Below, one piece after another: positions 27,149 through 35,411 of a stretch of 64,000 bases of DNA (within the stretch, counting starts at the first letter, position 1; every line of letters begins with the position of its first letter). The notes under the pieces were generated by a model. The model had not been told where the DNA came from. It saw only the letters and a program-made list of their open reading frames with translations, and did not search any database. Source of the stretch: Cauispirillum nitrogeniifigens (GTDB lineage: Bacteria; Pseudomonadota; Alphaproteobacteria; Rhodospirillales; Rhodospirillaceae); assembly GCF_049800675.1 (NCBI RefSeq), contig NZ_JBLOOT010000002.1, positions 496,001 to 560,000 of the forward strand, written 5' to 3'. The translations under genes were made by a program, and so were the position numbers.

Positions 27149-27664
27149 ATGCAGGGCAGCGCCGAAGAGTACCGCCAGCGATTCACCGCCTTCTATGACT
27201 CGCTCGTCGAGGTGCATCCGCAGCAGTTCGCCAGCGGCGGCCCCCAGCGCATCGGCTCGACGTTCCGCGTGCCGGGGGCGGGCGGCCTGGACGCCCAGAC
27301 CTTCTACATGCGCCACGTCCTCGACATGCTGTTCGACGACCCCCAGCTCATCGAGGACCTCGTGACCCTGTGCCGCAGCGCCTATCGCGGCGTCACGCCG
27401 CCGGCCGAGGCGGTGGCCCGCATCGCCGCCACCGATGGCGTGCATCAGGTGCTGTTCACCGCCACCGAGGCGGCGTCGGGCCTGACCGCCCGCATCGGCC
27501 GCTGGAGCGCCGGCACCGATCTGTTCGCCAACATCCTGACCAACACCGACTGTGCCTTGCAGATGGCCGGCCTCTACGACCACGCCAAGACCCGCAAGGC
27601 ACGGGGCGCCAAGGCCGCCGAAGGCACCATGGACCAGTCGGCCATCGACGCCCTGTTCGGCTGA
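27149..27664 (+). CDS. Unrecognised protein ending in a FliM-like DQSAIDALFG peptide
   Basis: A 171-residue soluble protein of unrecognised family with no signal peptide or membrane span. Composition is mixed helical (YRQRFTAFYDSLVEVHPQQF, LDMLFDDPQLIEDLVTLC). The extreme C-terminus, GTMDQSAIDALFG, is set off by a basic linker (KTRKARGAKAAEG) and resembles the SQxEIDALL CheY-binding peptide at the FliM N-terminus and related chemotaxis tails. The ribosome site is AAAGAGGG about 10 bp upstream. The coding call is supported by codon-position GC and clean spacing. Function is unknown. Confidence 0.75.
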   Translation: MQGSAEEYRQRFTAFYDSLVEVHPQQFASGGPQRIGSTFRVPGAGGLDAQTFYMRHVLDMLFDDPQLIEDLVTLCRSAYRGVTPPAEAVARIAATDGVHQVLFTATEAASGLTARIGRWSAGTDLFANILTNTDCALQMAGLYDHAKTRKARGAKAAEGTMDQSAIDALFG

Positions 27665-27672
27665 GGCGGCGC

Positions 27673-27718
27673 CCTAGATCAACGGACCCAAACGCGTGTT
27701 CGGGTCCGTTGATCTAGG
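27673..27718. repeat. Perfect 17-bp inverted repeat with 12-nt loop
   Basis: CCTAGATCAACGGACCC (27673-27689) is the exact reverse complement of 27702-27718. It lies 9 bp after the stop of the preceding gene, in the short gap between convergent genes. Without T tracts it could act as a bidirectional transcription barrier, or be a repeat-element end. Confidence 0.7.
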
Positions 27719-27729
27719 TCTTTGATGCG

Positions 27730-27777
27730 GCGCATCGTTTATGCGGAAAACCGGGTCCACTTTTCCGCGCGATGCGC
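27730..27777. repeat. GGAAAACCGGGTCCACTTTTCC-type intergenic palindrome
   Basis: GCGCATCG (27730-27737) and GCGGAAAA (27743-27750) pair with TTTTCCGC (27761-27768) and CGATGCGC (27770-27777) around a CCGGGTCCAC loop. This resembles a short palindromic repeat that I recall as widespread in rhizobial and other alphaproteobacterial genomes. Its last base is within the stop codon of the thioesterase gene; read on the minus strand it could help end that transcript. Confidence 0.65.
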
Positions 27778-28193
27778 TATTCCTCCAGCGCCGCCCGCAT
27801 CTCCGGCGGGATGGCCAGGCCGCGCCCGGCCTGCACGTCGGTCCACACCAGCACGCTTTCGGCGGTGCCGATGCAGGTGTCGCCCATGAACAGCCCCTGG
27901 CCCAGCGTCAGCGACGACGTGCCGACGCGCAGCACCCGCGTGCCGATCTCCACGACGCCGGGAAAATGCGCCTGCGCCAGGTAGTTGAAGGTGATGCGCA
28001 CGATGGTCCAGCCGATGCCGGTGCCGGCGGTCGAACCGGGCCAGGTCTCCTCCGCCCACACGATGCGGCCGGTTTCGGCATAGATCAGGAAGGCGATGTT
28101 GTTGACGTGGCCGACGCGGTCCAGATCCTGGAACCGCACATGGTCGCGGCCCCAGTGCTTGTACAGGCCGCGGTCGCTGAGGTCGAAGGTCAT
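27777..28193 (-). CDS. Hotdog-fold acyl-CoA thioesterase
   Basis: A 138-residue 4-hydroxybenzoyl-CoA-thioesterase/YbgC-like hotdog protein. The motif VRFQDLDRVGHVNNIAFLIYAE contains the Asp-x-x-x-His-x-Asn active-site pattern, and FNYLAQAHFPGVVEIGTRV forms the central strand. It hydrolyses acyl-CoA thioesters; the substrate is unknown. ATG 28193 is chosen because an upstream start would add a Pro/Arg-rich leader. The stop codon abuts the palindrome at 27730-27777. Confidence 0.88.
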   Translation of the reverse strand: MTFDLSDRGLYKHWGRDHVRFQDLDRVGHVNNIAFLIYAETGRIVWAEETWPGSTAGTGIGWTIVRITFNYLAQAHFPGVVEIGTRVLRVGTSSLTLGQGLFMGDTCIGTAESVLVWTDVQAGRGLAIPPEMRAALEE

Positions 28194-28227
28194 GATGTCC
28201 GCACGCTGATGAAGAACGATCGCCTTG

Positions 28228-29250
28228 CTAGCCGATATGGGCGAGGTTGGACAAGAACTCATCGGCCACGACGTCCCACGAGAACCCCTCGGCATGGGCG
28301 CGGCAGGCCGCCGGGTCCAGGGCACGCGCGGCCAGGGCGGCGGCGGCGAGGTCATCGTCGAGCACGCCGACCTCGCCGCGCCGGGTGCCCAGCACGTCCA
28401 GCGGCCCGGTCACCGGGAAGGCCGCCACCGGCACCCCGCAGGCCATGGCCTCCAGCATCACCAGCCCGAAGGTGTCGGTGCGCGAGGGGAACACGAAGAC
28501 GTCGCCGGCGCTGAAGCAGCGCCGCAGCTCGACATCGCCGTCGGCGACGTGGAACAGCACCTCGGGATAGCGCCGGGCCAGGGCGTCGCGCTGCGGGCCG
28601 CTGCCGACCACCACCTTGCGGCCGGGCAGGTCGAGGTCGAGGAACGCGGTCAGGTTCTTTTCCACCGTCACCCGGCCGACGTACAGCCACAGCGGTCGCT
28701 GCCCGGCCTTCGGCCCGGTGTCGTCGAAGTAGTCCTTGGCGGCGGGCTGGAAGGCCTCGGTATCCACCCCATGCGCCCATTCCACGACATTGGCGAAGCC
28801 GTGGCCGCGCAGCTCGCGGGCGACGCTGGGGCTGGGCGCCAGCACCGCCGCGGATGGCGCGTGGAAGGCCCGCATGGCGGCGTAGAGCCAGCCCAGCGGC
28901 AGGCGGGTGCGGGCGTGGATGTACTCCGGGAACTTGGAGTGATAGGCGGTGGTGAAGGGCACGCCGCGCCGCCGGCACCACGCCCGCGCCGCCCGCCCCA
29001 GCGGGCCTTCGGTGGCGATGTGGATGGCGTCGGCGCCGGCCGCCTCCAGCAGGCGGGCGACCTTGCGGCCGGGAAGCAGGGCGATGCGGATCTCGGCGTA
29101 GGTCGGCAGGGCGGTGGTGAGGAAGCCGCCCGGCTCGATCACCGTGACGCGGTGGCCCCGCGCCTCCAGCCGGCGTTTCAGGCTGCCCAGGACGCGGACG
29201 ACACCATTGGGCTGCGGATACCAGGCGTCGGTGACGAGGACGATGTGCAC
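28228..29250 (-). CDS. Glycosyltransferase family 4 (GT-B fold)
   Basis: A 340-residue retaining GT4-type enzyme acting at the cytoplasmic face of the inner membrane. The N-terminal glycine-rich loop is DAWYPQPNGVVRVLGSLKRRL. Acceptor-side residues appear in TTAYHSKFPEYIHAR. The C-terminal donor domain has LWLYVGRVTVEKNL, VVGSGPQ and the E-x7-E motif in PSRTDTFGLVMLEAMACGVPV. It is closest in style to the glycolipid or mannosyl transferases of the MgtA/SqdX group, but substrate assignment is not possible. It is 34 bp upstream of the thioesterase gene in the same direction. Confidence 0.9.
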   Translation of the reverse strand: MHIVLVTDAWYPQPNGVVRVLGSLKRRLEARGHRVTVIEPGGFLTTALPTYAEIRIALLPGRKVARLLEAAGADAIHIATEGPLGRAARAWCRRRGVPFTTAYHSKFPEYIHARTRLPLGWLYAAMRAFHAPSAAVLAPSPSVARELRGHGFANVVEWAHGVDTEAFQPAAKDYFDDTGPKAGQRPLWLYVGRVTVEKNLTAFLDLDLPGRKVVVGSGPQRDALARRYPEVLFHVADGDVELRRCFSAGDVFVFPSRTDTFGLVMLEAMACGVPVAAFPVTGPLDVLGTRRGEVGVLDDDLAAAALAARALDPAACRAHAEGFSWDVVADEFLSNLAHIG

Positions 29251-29351
29251 GGGGGCCTCCGGGGCTCTTGATCCCGAAGGCTATCGTGCACGGCGCGGGG
29301 GTGCGTCCAGTGATGTCTGTGTGACAGGGGCAGGGGCGACGCCCCCGGTGG

Positions 29352-30080
29352 TCAGGCGACCATCGGCCTGGCAGGGGCGTCGGCCGCCTGGTCGAGACGC
29401 GCCAGGACGGGGCGCAGCAGCCGTCCCCACAGCCGCGCGGCCCGCAGGGTGTGCATGTGGTGGTCGCGGGGGTTGGGGTGGCGGAACCAGTCCTTCACCA
29501 CGCCCGTCGCGGGGTCGATGGCCTGGGACGCCATGTCGACGAACGGCAGCGCGCGCTGGGCCGCGTTGGTGCGCAGCAGCATGTTGTACCACAGGGTCAG
29601 CGCGGTGCGCTCCGCCAGGGTCGCCGTGACCTCCTTGCGCAGGTTGGCGACCTCGCCGCCGCCCTCGCCACCCCCGTCGCCGTCCCGCAGGGTGGGCAGG
29701 GTGGCGCCAGTGACGACGACGTGGAACCGTCCTTCGGCCAGCAGCTCGTCGACGAAGGCGAAGTACGAGGCGATGGAGGCCCGCGCCTGATCATGGACAT
29801 CCTCGCCGTACTTGGCGGCGCGGTACCAGATCACGAAGCCGCAGTCGACCTCGCCCAGGTGCAGGACGACCGTCTGCGGGCCGGTGGTGCGGGCAAGCGC
29901 CTCGCGGAACCGGCCCAGGGCGTCGGTCTTCGATTTGGGATTGCGCATGCCCACGGCAGTGGCGCCGACGACCTCGGACACCACCACCGGGCGGGCGCCA
30001 AGGAACCCTGCCTTGGCGGCCCGCTGGAAGTAGCGGACATGGCTGTCCCCGAGCAGGACGAGAGGACGCATCGTCTCCAT
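29352..30080 (-). CDS. SGNH/GDSL-like hydrolase beside the sulfate-activation genes
   Basis: A 242-residue protein. The N-terminal block MRPLVLLGDSHVRYFQRAA has a GDSH nucleophile-type motif with Ser13. Further family-like blocks are VVLHLGEVDCGFVIWYR and a C-terminal HPNPRDHHMHT that could provide the Asp/His pair. There is no signal peptide or TM, so a cytoplasmic esterase or related transferase role is likely. The start (ATG 30080 or 30071) is 5 bp or so after the cysNC stop, implying co-expression. Function is inferred only at fold level. Confidence 0.75.
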   Translation of the reverse strand: METMRPLVLLGDSHVRYFQRAAKAGFLGARPVVVSEVVGATAVGMRNPKSKTDALGRFREALARTTGPQTVVLHLGEVDCGFVIWYRAAKYGEDVHDQARASIASYFAFVDELLAEGRFHVVVTGATLPTLRDGDGGGEGGGEVANLRKEVTATLAERTALTLWYNMLLRTNAAQRALPFVDMASQAIDPATGVVKDWFRHPNPRDHHMHTLRAARLWGRLLRPVLARLDQAADAPARPMVA

Positions 30081-30085
30081 CAGCC

Positions 30086-31984
30086 TCAGATATACCCCTT
30101 TTCGCGGAGCATCTGGACGACGCGCTCGGCCAGGGCGTCGGCCTTGTCCTTGTCGGTGTGGAGGACGAGGTCGGGGTTTTCGGGGGCTTCGTAGGGGCTG
30201 TCGATGCCGGTGAAGTTGCGGACCTTGCCTTCCTGGGCCTTCTTGTAGAGGCCCTTGGGGTCGCGGTCGGCGCAGACCGACAGGGGGGCGTCGACGAAGA
30301 TCTCGAAGAACTCGCCGTCCTCGACCAGTTCGCGGGCCATCTGGCGCTCGTTGCGGAACGGCGAGATGAACGAGCACAGGACGATCAGGCCGGCGTCGAC
30401 GAACAGGCGGGCGACCTCGGCGACGCGGCGGATGTTCTCGACGCGGTCGTCCTCGGTGAAGCCGAGGTCCTTGTTGAGGCCGTGGCGGACGTTGTCGCCG
30501 TCGAGGGTATAGGTGTGGCGGCCCAGGGCGTGCAGGCGCTTTTCGACCAGGTTGGCGACGGTGGACTTGCCCGCCCCCGACAGGCCGGTGAACCACAGCA
30601 CGCAGGGCTTCTGGCCCTTCATGCGGGCGTGGGCGTCCTTGGACACCTCCATCTCGTGCCAGGCGATGTTGGTGGCCCGGCGCAGGCCGTACTCGATCAT
30701 GCCGGCGCCGACGGTGGCGTTGGTCAGGCGGTCGACGACGATGAAGGCGCCCATCTCGCGGTTGTCGCGGTAGGCGTCGAAGGGCAGGGCGTGGTCGAGG
30801 GCGACGTTGCACAGCCCCACCTCGTTGAGGTCGAGGTGCTTGCCGGCCTGGTGCTCCAGGGTGTTGACGTTGACCTTGTGCTTCAGCTCGGTGACCTGGC
30901 CGCCGACCTGGCCGGTGCCGAGGCGGAACAGGTAGTGGCGGCCGGGCACCAGGGCGTGCTCGTTGAGCCACAGGATGTGGGCGGCGAACTGGTCGGTGAC
31001 GCCGGCCGGGGCGTTGGGGGCGCACAGCACGTCGCCGCGCGAGATGTCGATCTCGTCGGCCAGCACCAGGGTCACGGCCTGGCCGGCGACGGCGACGTCG
31101 AGGTCGCCGTCATAGGTGGAGATGCGCGTCACCGTGCTGGTGCGGCCCGACGGCTGGGCCAGGATGGCGTCGCCGGGGCGGATGGTGCCGCCGCTGATGG
31201 TGCCCGAAAAGCCGCGGAAGTCCTGGTTGGGGCGGTTGACCCACTGCACCTGGAGGCGGAACGGCCTGTCGGCGGCGTCGCGGTTCGGCGTCACCGTCTC
31301 CAGGAACGGCAGCAGCGCCGGGCCGCTGTACCACGGGGTGCGCGGCGAGGCGTCGACGACGTTGTCGCCTTCCTTGGCCGACAGCGGGATGGCGGTGATG
31401 CGCTCGATGCCGAGCTGGGCGGCAAACGCCCGGTACTCGGCGACGATGGCGTCGAACGTCTCCTGGGAGAAGTCCACCAGGTCCATCTTGTTGACCGCCA
31501 GCACCACGTCGCGGATGCCCATCAGCGAGACGATGTAGGAATGCCGCCGGGTCTGCGTCAGCACGCCCTTGCGGGCGTCGATGAGGATGACGGCGACCTC
31601 GGCGGTCGACGCGCCGGTGGCCATGTTGCGGGTGTACTGCTCGTGGCCGGGGGTGTCGGCGACGATGAACTTGCGCTTGTCGGTGGTGAAGAAGCGGTAG
31701 GCGACGTCGATGGTGATGCCCTGCTCGCGCTCGGCGGCCAGGCCGTCGACCAGCAGCGCGAAGTCGATGCCGCCGCCGGTGGTGCCCATGACCGCGCTGT
31801 CCTTCTCCAGCGCCGCCATCTGATCTTCGAGGATCAGCTTGGTGTCGTAGAGCAGGCGGCCGATCAGGGTCGACTTGCCGTCATCGACGCTGCCGCAGGT
31901 GATGAAGCGCAGCAGGTCCTTCTCTTCCTGCTGGCGCAGGTAGGAGGCAACGTCCTCAAGGGACAGGTCCAGGGGCGCGGTCAT
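30086..31984 (-). CDS. cysNC: Bifunctional sulfate adenylyltransferase subunit 1 / APS kinase (NodQ-like)
   Basis: A 632-residue fusion that makes activated sulfate (PAPS). The N-terminal CysN GTPase (about 1-430) has the P-loop GSVDDGKSTLIGRLLYD, REQGITIDVAYRFF, DTPGHEQYTRNMATGAS and NKMDLVDF. The C-terminal CysC APS kinase (about 440-632) has its own P-loop, FTGLSGAGKSTVANLVE, LDGDNVRHGLNKDLGFT and FISPFRNERQ. The start ATG 31984 shares one base with the cysD stop. The fused form is typical of alphaproteobacteria and of NodPQ sulfation systems. No cysH, cysI or cysJ is nearby, so this copy may feed sulfation rather than cysteine synthesis. Confidence 0.96.
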   Translation of the reverse strand: MTAPLDLSLEDVASYLRQQEEKDLLRFITCGSVDDGKSTLIGRLLYDTKLILEDQMAALEKDSAVMGTTGGGIDFALLVDGLAAEREQGITIDVAYRFFTTDKRKFIVADTPGHEQYTRNMATGASTAEVAVILIDARKGVLTQTRRHSYIVSLMGIRDVVLAVNKMDLVDFSQETFDAIVAEYRAFAAQLGIERITAIPLSAKEGDNVVDASPRTPWYSGPALLPFLETVTPNRDAADRPFRLQVQWVNRPNQDFRGFSGTISGGTIRPGDAILAQPSGRTSTVTRISTYDGDLDVAVAGQAVTLVLADEIDISRGDVLCAPNAPAGVTDQFAAHILWLNEHALVPGRHYLFRLGTGQVGGQVTELKHKVNVNTLEHQAGKHLDLNEVGLCNVALDHALPFDAYRDNREMGAFIVVDRLTNATVGAGMIEYGLRRATNIAWHEMEVSKDAHARMKGQKPCVLWFTGLSGAGKSTVANLVEKRLHALGRHTYTLDGDNVRHGLNKDLGFTEDDRVENIRRVAEVARLFVDAGLIVLCSFISPFRNERQMARELVEDGEFFEIFVDAPLSVCADRDPKGLYKKAQEGKVRNFTGIDSPYEAPENPDLVLHTDKDKADALAERVVQMLREKGYI

Positions 31985-32910
31985 CAGAAATACCCTTCCT
32001 GCTTCTTGGCTTCCATGGAGGCGCCGCCGTCGCGGTCGATGACGCGGCCCTGGCGTTCGGAGGTGGTCGACAGCAGCATCTCGCGGATCACCGCCTGGAG
32101 GCTGTCGGCGTCGCTCTCGATGGCTCCGGTCAGCGGATAGCAGCCCAGGGTGCGGAAGCGCACCGTGCGCATCTGCGGCTCCTCGCCCGGCGCCATCGGC
32201 AGGCGGTCGTCGTCGACCATGACCAGGGTGCCGTCGCGCTCGACCACCGGGCGCGGCTTGGCGAAGTACAGCGGCACCACCGGGATGTTCTCCAGGAAGA
32301 TGTACTGCCAGATGTCCAGCTCGGTCCAGTTGGACAGCGGGAAGACGCGGATGCTCTCGCCCTTGTGGATGCGGCCGTTGTAGAGGTTCCACAGCTCCGG
32401 GCGCTGGTTCTTGGGGTCCCAGCGGTGCGACGCCGAGCGGAAGGAGAACACCCGCTCCTTGGCGCGGCTCTTCTCCTCGTCACGGCGCGCCCCGCCGAAG
32501 GCGGCGTCGAAGCCGTACTTGTCGAGCGCCTGCTTGAGGCCTTGCGTCTTCATGACGTCGGTGTGCACCGCCGAGCCATGGCTGATCGGGCCGATGCCCT
32601 GGGCCACGCCGTCGGGGTTGATGTGCACCAGCAGGTCCAGGCCCAGGTCCTTGCAGCGCTGGTCGCGGAAGGCGATCATCTCGCGGAACTTCCACGTCGT
32701 GTCGACGTGCAGCAGCGGGAACGGCGGCTTGGACGGGTGGAACGCCTTCATCGCCAGGTGCAGCATCACCGAGCTGTCCTTGCCGATGGAATAGAGCATC
32801 ACCGGGTTGCGGAACTGCGCCACAACCTCGCGCATGATGTGGATGCTCTCGGACTCCAGGTGCCTGAGGTGGGTCAGGCGGTGCGGAGAAAGGACACTGG
32901 CGGTGGTCAT
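31984..32910 (-). CDS. cysD: Sulfate adenylyltransferase subunit 2
   Basis: A 308-residue ATP-sulfurylase catalytic subunit, which forms APS from ATP and sulfate with CysN. The PP-loop is VMLYSIGKDSSVMLHLAMKA, followed by FPLLHVDTTWKFREM, the GARRDEEKSRAKERVFSFR segment and PLSNWTELDIWQYI. It overlaps the cysNC start by one base (TGATG), so the two subunits are coupled. The gene is preceded by a 124-bp gap to the epimerase gene that may contain a promoter. Confidence 0.96.
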   Translation of the reverse strand: MTTASVLSPHRLTHLRHLESESIHIMREVVAQFRNPVMLYSIGKDSSVMLHLAMKAFHPSKPPFPLLHVDTTWKFREMIAFRDQRCKDLGLDLLVHINPDGVAQGIGPISHGSAVHTDVMKTQGLKQALDKYGFDAAFGGARRDEEKSRAKERVFSFRSASHRWDPKNQRPELWNLYNGRIHKGESIRVFPLSNWTELDIWQYIFLENIPVVPLYFAKPRPVVERDGTLVMVDDDRLPMAPGEEPQMRTVRFRTLGCYPLTGAIESDADSLQAVIREMLLSTTSERQGRVIDRDGGASMEAKKQEGYF

Positions 32911-33034
32911 GGGCGCCCCGTTCGATCAAGCGGAAGGGGGAGGGCTGCTCCCCCGGTCTCTCGGTGGACTGTCTTAGCCGGCCGGCCGGCCGTTTTCAAC
33001 AGCATTCCAACGCAAATACGAAAACAAACAACGT

Positions 33035-34078
33035 CTAACGACTGTAGTACGACAGGTACCAGTCGACGAAACGGCCGACGCCCTCCTCCACGGAGGTGGC
33101 GGGCTGGTAGCCAACCGCGTCGCGCAGGGCCGAGGTGTCGGCGAAGGTGGCGGACACGTCGCCGGCCTGCATGGGCATCAGGTTGATCTGGGCGGTGCGG
33201 CCCAGCTTGGCTTCCAGCGTGCGGACGTATTCCATCAGCTGAACCGGCTTGCCGCGCCCGATGTTGTAGACGCGGAAGGGGGCGATGCCACTGCTGGCCG
33301 GGTCGGGATGGCGTTCGTCGGGCCGCCAGTCGGGATTGGCCTGGGCGGTGTGGAACAGCAGCCGCACCACGCCCTCGACGATGTCGTCGATGTAGGTGAA
33401 GTCGCGCTGCATGTCGCCGTTGTTGTAGACGTCGATGGGGCGGCCTTCGAGGATCGCCTTGGTGAACTTGAACAGCGCCATGTCCGGGCGGCCCCACGGC
33501 CCATAGACGGTGAAGAACCGCAGGCCGGTGGTGGGCAGCGAAAACAGGTGGCTGTAGGAGTGGGCCATGACCTCGTTGGCGCGCTTGGTGGCGGCATAGA
33601 GGCTCATGGGGTGGGCCACGCCGTCGCCCTCGGTGAAGGGCATGGCCGAGTTGGCGCCGTAGACCGAGCTGGTCGAGGCATAGACCAGATGCTCGACGCC
33701 GCCCTGGCGGCAGCATTCCAGCACGTTGGCGAAGCCGACCAGATTGGCCTGCACGTAGGCGGCCGGGTTCTCGACGCTGTAGCGCACCCCGGCCTGGGCG
33801 GCCAGGTTGACCACGCGGGTCGGCCGGTGTTCGGCGAACACCGCCTCCAGGGCGGCGCGGTCGGCGATGTCGATGCGCGCCTCGATGAAGCGGTCGTTGG
33901 CACGCAGGCGCTTCAGGCGGTCTTCCTTGAGGGTGACGTCGTAGTAGTCGTTGACGACGTCCACGCCCACCACGGTCTCGCCCCGGTCGAGCAGACGCTG
34001 GGCGGTGTGCGAGCCGATGAAGCCGGCGCTCCCGGTCACCAGGATGGTCAAGGCAGGTCCCTTTCGTTTCGTGTTCAC
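33035..34078 (-). CDS. NAD-dependent UDP-glucuronate 4-epimerase-type sugar epimerase
   Basis: A 347-residue extended SDR. The Rossmann motif is TGSAGFIGSHTAQRLL; the catalytic Ser/Tyr-Lys is visible in YASTSSVYGAN and MSLYAATKRANEVM. The segments GVRYSVENPAAYVQANLVGF and RFFTVYGPWGRPDMALFKF are characteristic of the CapI/LpsL group that converts UDP-glucuronate to UDP-galacturonate for capsule and LPS. It stands between the sulfate-activation pair and the capsule export gene, consistent with making a uronic acid donor for a surface polysaccharide. Confidence 0.9.
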   Translation of the reverse strand: MNTKRKGPALTILVTGSAGFIGSHTAQRLLDRGETVVGVDVVNDYYDVTLKEDRLKRLRANDRFIEARIDIADRAALEAVFAEHRPTRVVNLAAQAGVRYSVENPAAYVQANLVGFANVLECCRQGGVEHLVYASTSSVYGANSAMPFTEGDGVAHPMSLYAATKRANEVMAHSYSHLFSLPTTGLRFFTVYGPWGRPDMALFKFTKAILEGRPIDVYNNGDMQRDFTYIDDIVEGVVRLLFHTAQANPDWRPDERHPDPASSGIAPFRVYNIGRGKPVQLMEYVRTLEAKLGRTAQINLMPMQAGDVSATFADTSALRDAVGYQPATSVEEGVGRFVDWYLSYYSR

Positions 34079-34127
34079 CCGACGTGGCCGGACTGTAGGC
34101 CGATTGGCCGGCGTGCTGAAGTGGAAT

Positions 34128-35411
34128 CTATGCCGCGCTGGCCGTTGCCGGGCCGCTCACCCGCAGGTCCGGGCGGCCCCGCCGCGGCGGGGCGTCGGCC
34201 AGCAGGTCCAGGCCGCCCTCCAGGCGGGCCAGGCTGGCCTCCACCGCCAGGGCGACGCCGGGTTCGGTGTAGAAGTTGCCGTTGACCAGGCAGCCGTGCA
34301 TGACCACCCGGCGGAAGGCTTCGTACAGCGGCGCGTCCGGCGGCGGCGCGCCGTGCCAGAACGCCGCCAGCGGGCCGTCGAAGGTCAGGCCCGGCAGGTC
34401 GTAGATGGCATGGCCCAGGCAGATCGCCGGGCGGCCGCGCTCCAGCGCGGTCATGCCGACGGTGGAGTTGACCGTGACCGTGCCGGCGGCGGAGTCGATC
34501 AGGGCGTTGAGGTCGCCGCCGTCGATGAAGCGCACGCGGTCGGCGATGTCCAGGTCGCGGGCCAGCCGCGCCACCAGGCGGGGATAGTGGATCCAGCCGT
34601 TGTCGAGCGGATGGTTCTTGATCACCAGCAGGTGGTCGCCCGGCGCATGGGTGGCGAAGTCGGCCATCACCGCCGCGATGGCCGCCGGCAGCCGGCCGAA
34701 GGGCGAATGCACCCGGATCTGGCTGTCGGTGTCGAGTTGCAGCGGGAACAGGTGGAACGGCCGGCCGCCGGCCAGCAGCTCGGCCACCGCCGCTTCGGCG
34801 GCGCGCTGGCGGCGCCGCAGCACGGCCAGGCGGGTGGCCCAGCTCGCGTACTCGGCCCAGATGGGATAAGGCCGGTGGGTGCGGAAGCGCGGGTAGCGCC
34901 ATGCCTGGAGGTAGTTGGCCGCCTGCCAGCGGAAATCGAACAGGATGCGCTGGCGCATGCCCGGCCCCACCGCGCTCGGCCCGTCGAAGTCGCCCAGGCC
35001 GCGCGCCGTCTCGTGATACCAGGCGGGGTCGTCGGGCAGGCGGGAGAAGCCGTTGACGCCGTCGCGCTCCAGGGTCACCCAGTGCGGCCGCAGGTAGCCT
35101 TCTTCCGACACCCACACCGTCACGCCGGCGGCGCGGGCGGCGGCGGTTGCGGCGCGGTGGATGGTCCGGGTGTCGCCGAACAGCAGGATGTCGGTGATGC
35201 CGCGCTGCGCGAAGAGGTCGGCCAGGAACGGCCCGAAGCCGTCGCGCCGGCCTGTGTAGTCGAGCGCGTTCCAGTCGTCGCCGCCCCAGAACAGCCGGTC
35301 GCCGCCGCACACATTGACCCGTGTCACGCCGTGGCCGCGCGCCGCCAGGGCCTCGCCCAGGCGGCGGAAGTACCAGCTGGCGTTGCCCTGGAGGAACAGG
35401 AAGTGGCGCAT
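34128..35411 (-). CDS. KpsS/LipB-type capsule polysaccharide biosynthesis protein
   Basis: A 427-residue cytoplasmic protein of the capsule-synthesis family that includes KpsS, a beta-Kdo transferase building the glycolipid primer of exported capsules. Recognisable blocks are FLFLQGNASWYFRRLGEAL, VNVCGGDRLFWGGDDW, VWVSEEGYLRPHWVTLERDGVN, FHLFPLQLDTDSQIRVHSPF, VIKNHPLDNGW, and VTVNSTVGMTALERGRPAICLG, which fit KpsS-type GT-B folds. The start shares one base with the stop of the LTA-synthase-like gene (TGATG), so the two are coupled. Confidence 0.9.
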   Translation of the reverse strand: MRHFLFLQGNASWYFRRLGEALAARGHGVTRVNVCGGDRLFWGGDDWNALDYTGRRDGFGPFLADLFAQRGITDILLFGDTRTIHRAATAAARAAGVTVWVSEEGYLRPHWVTLERDGVNGFSRLPDDPAWYHETARGLGDFDGPSAVGPGMRQRILFDFRWQAANYLQAWRYPRFRTHRPYPIWAEYASWATRLAVLRRRQRAAEAAVAELLAGGRPFHLFPLQLDTDSQIRVHSPFGRLPAAIAAVMADFATHAPGDHLLVIKNHPLDNGWIHYPRLVARLARDLDIADRVRFIDGGDLNALIDSAAGTVTVNSTVGMTALERGRPAICLGHAIYDLPGLTFDGPLAAFWHGAPPPDAPLYEAFRRVVMHGCLVNGNFYTEPGVALAVEASLARLEGGLDLLADAPPRRGRPDLRVSGPATASAA

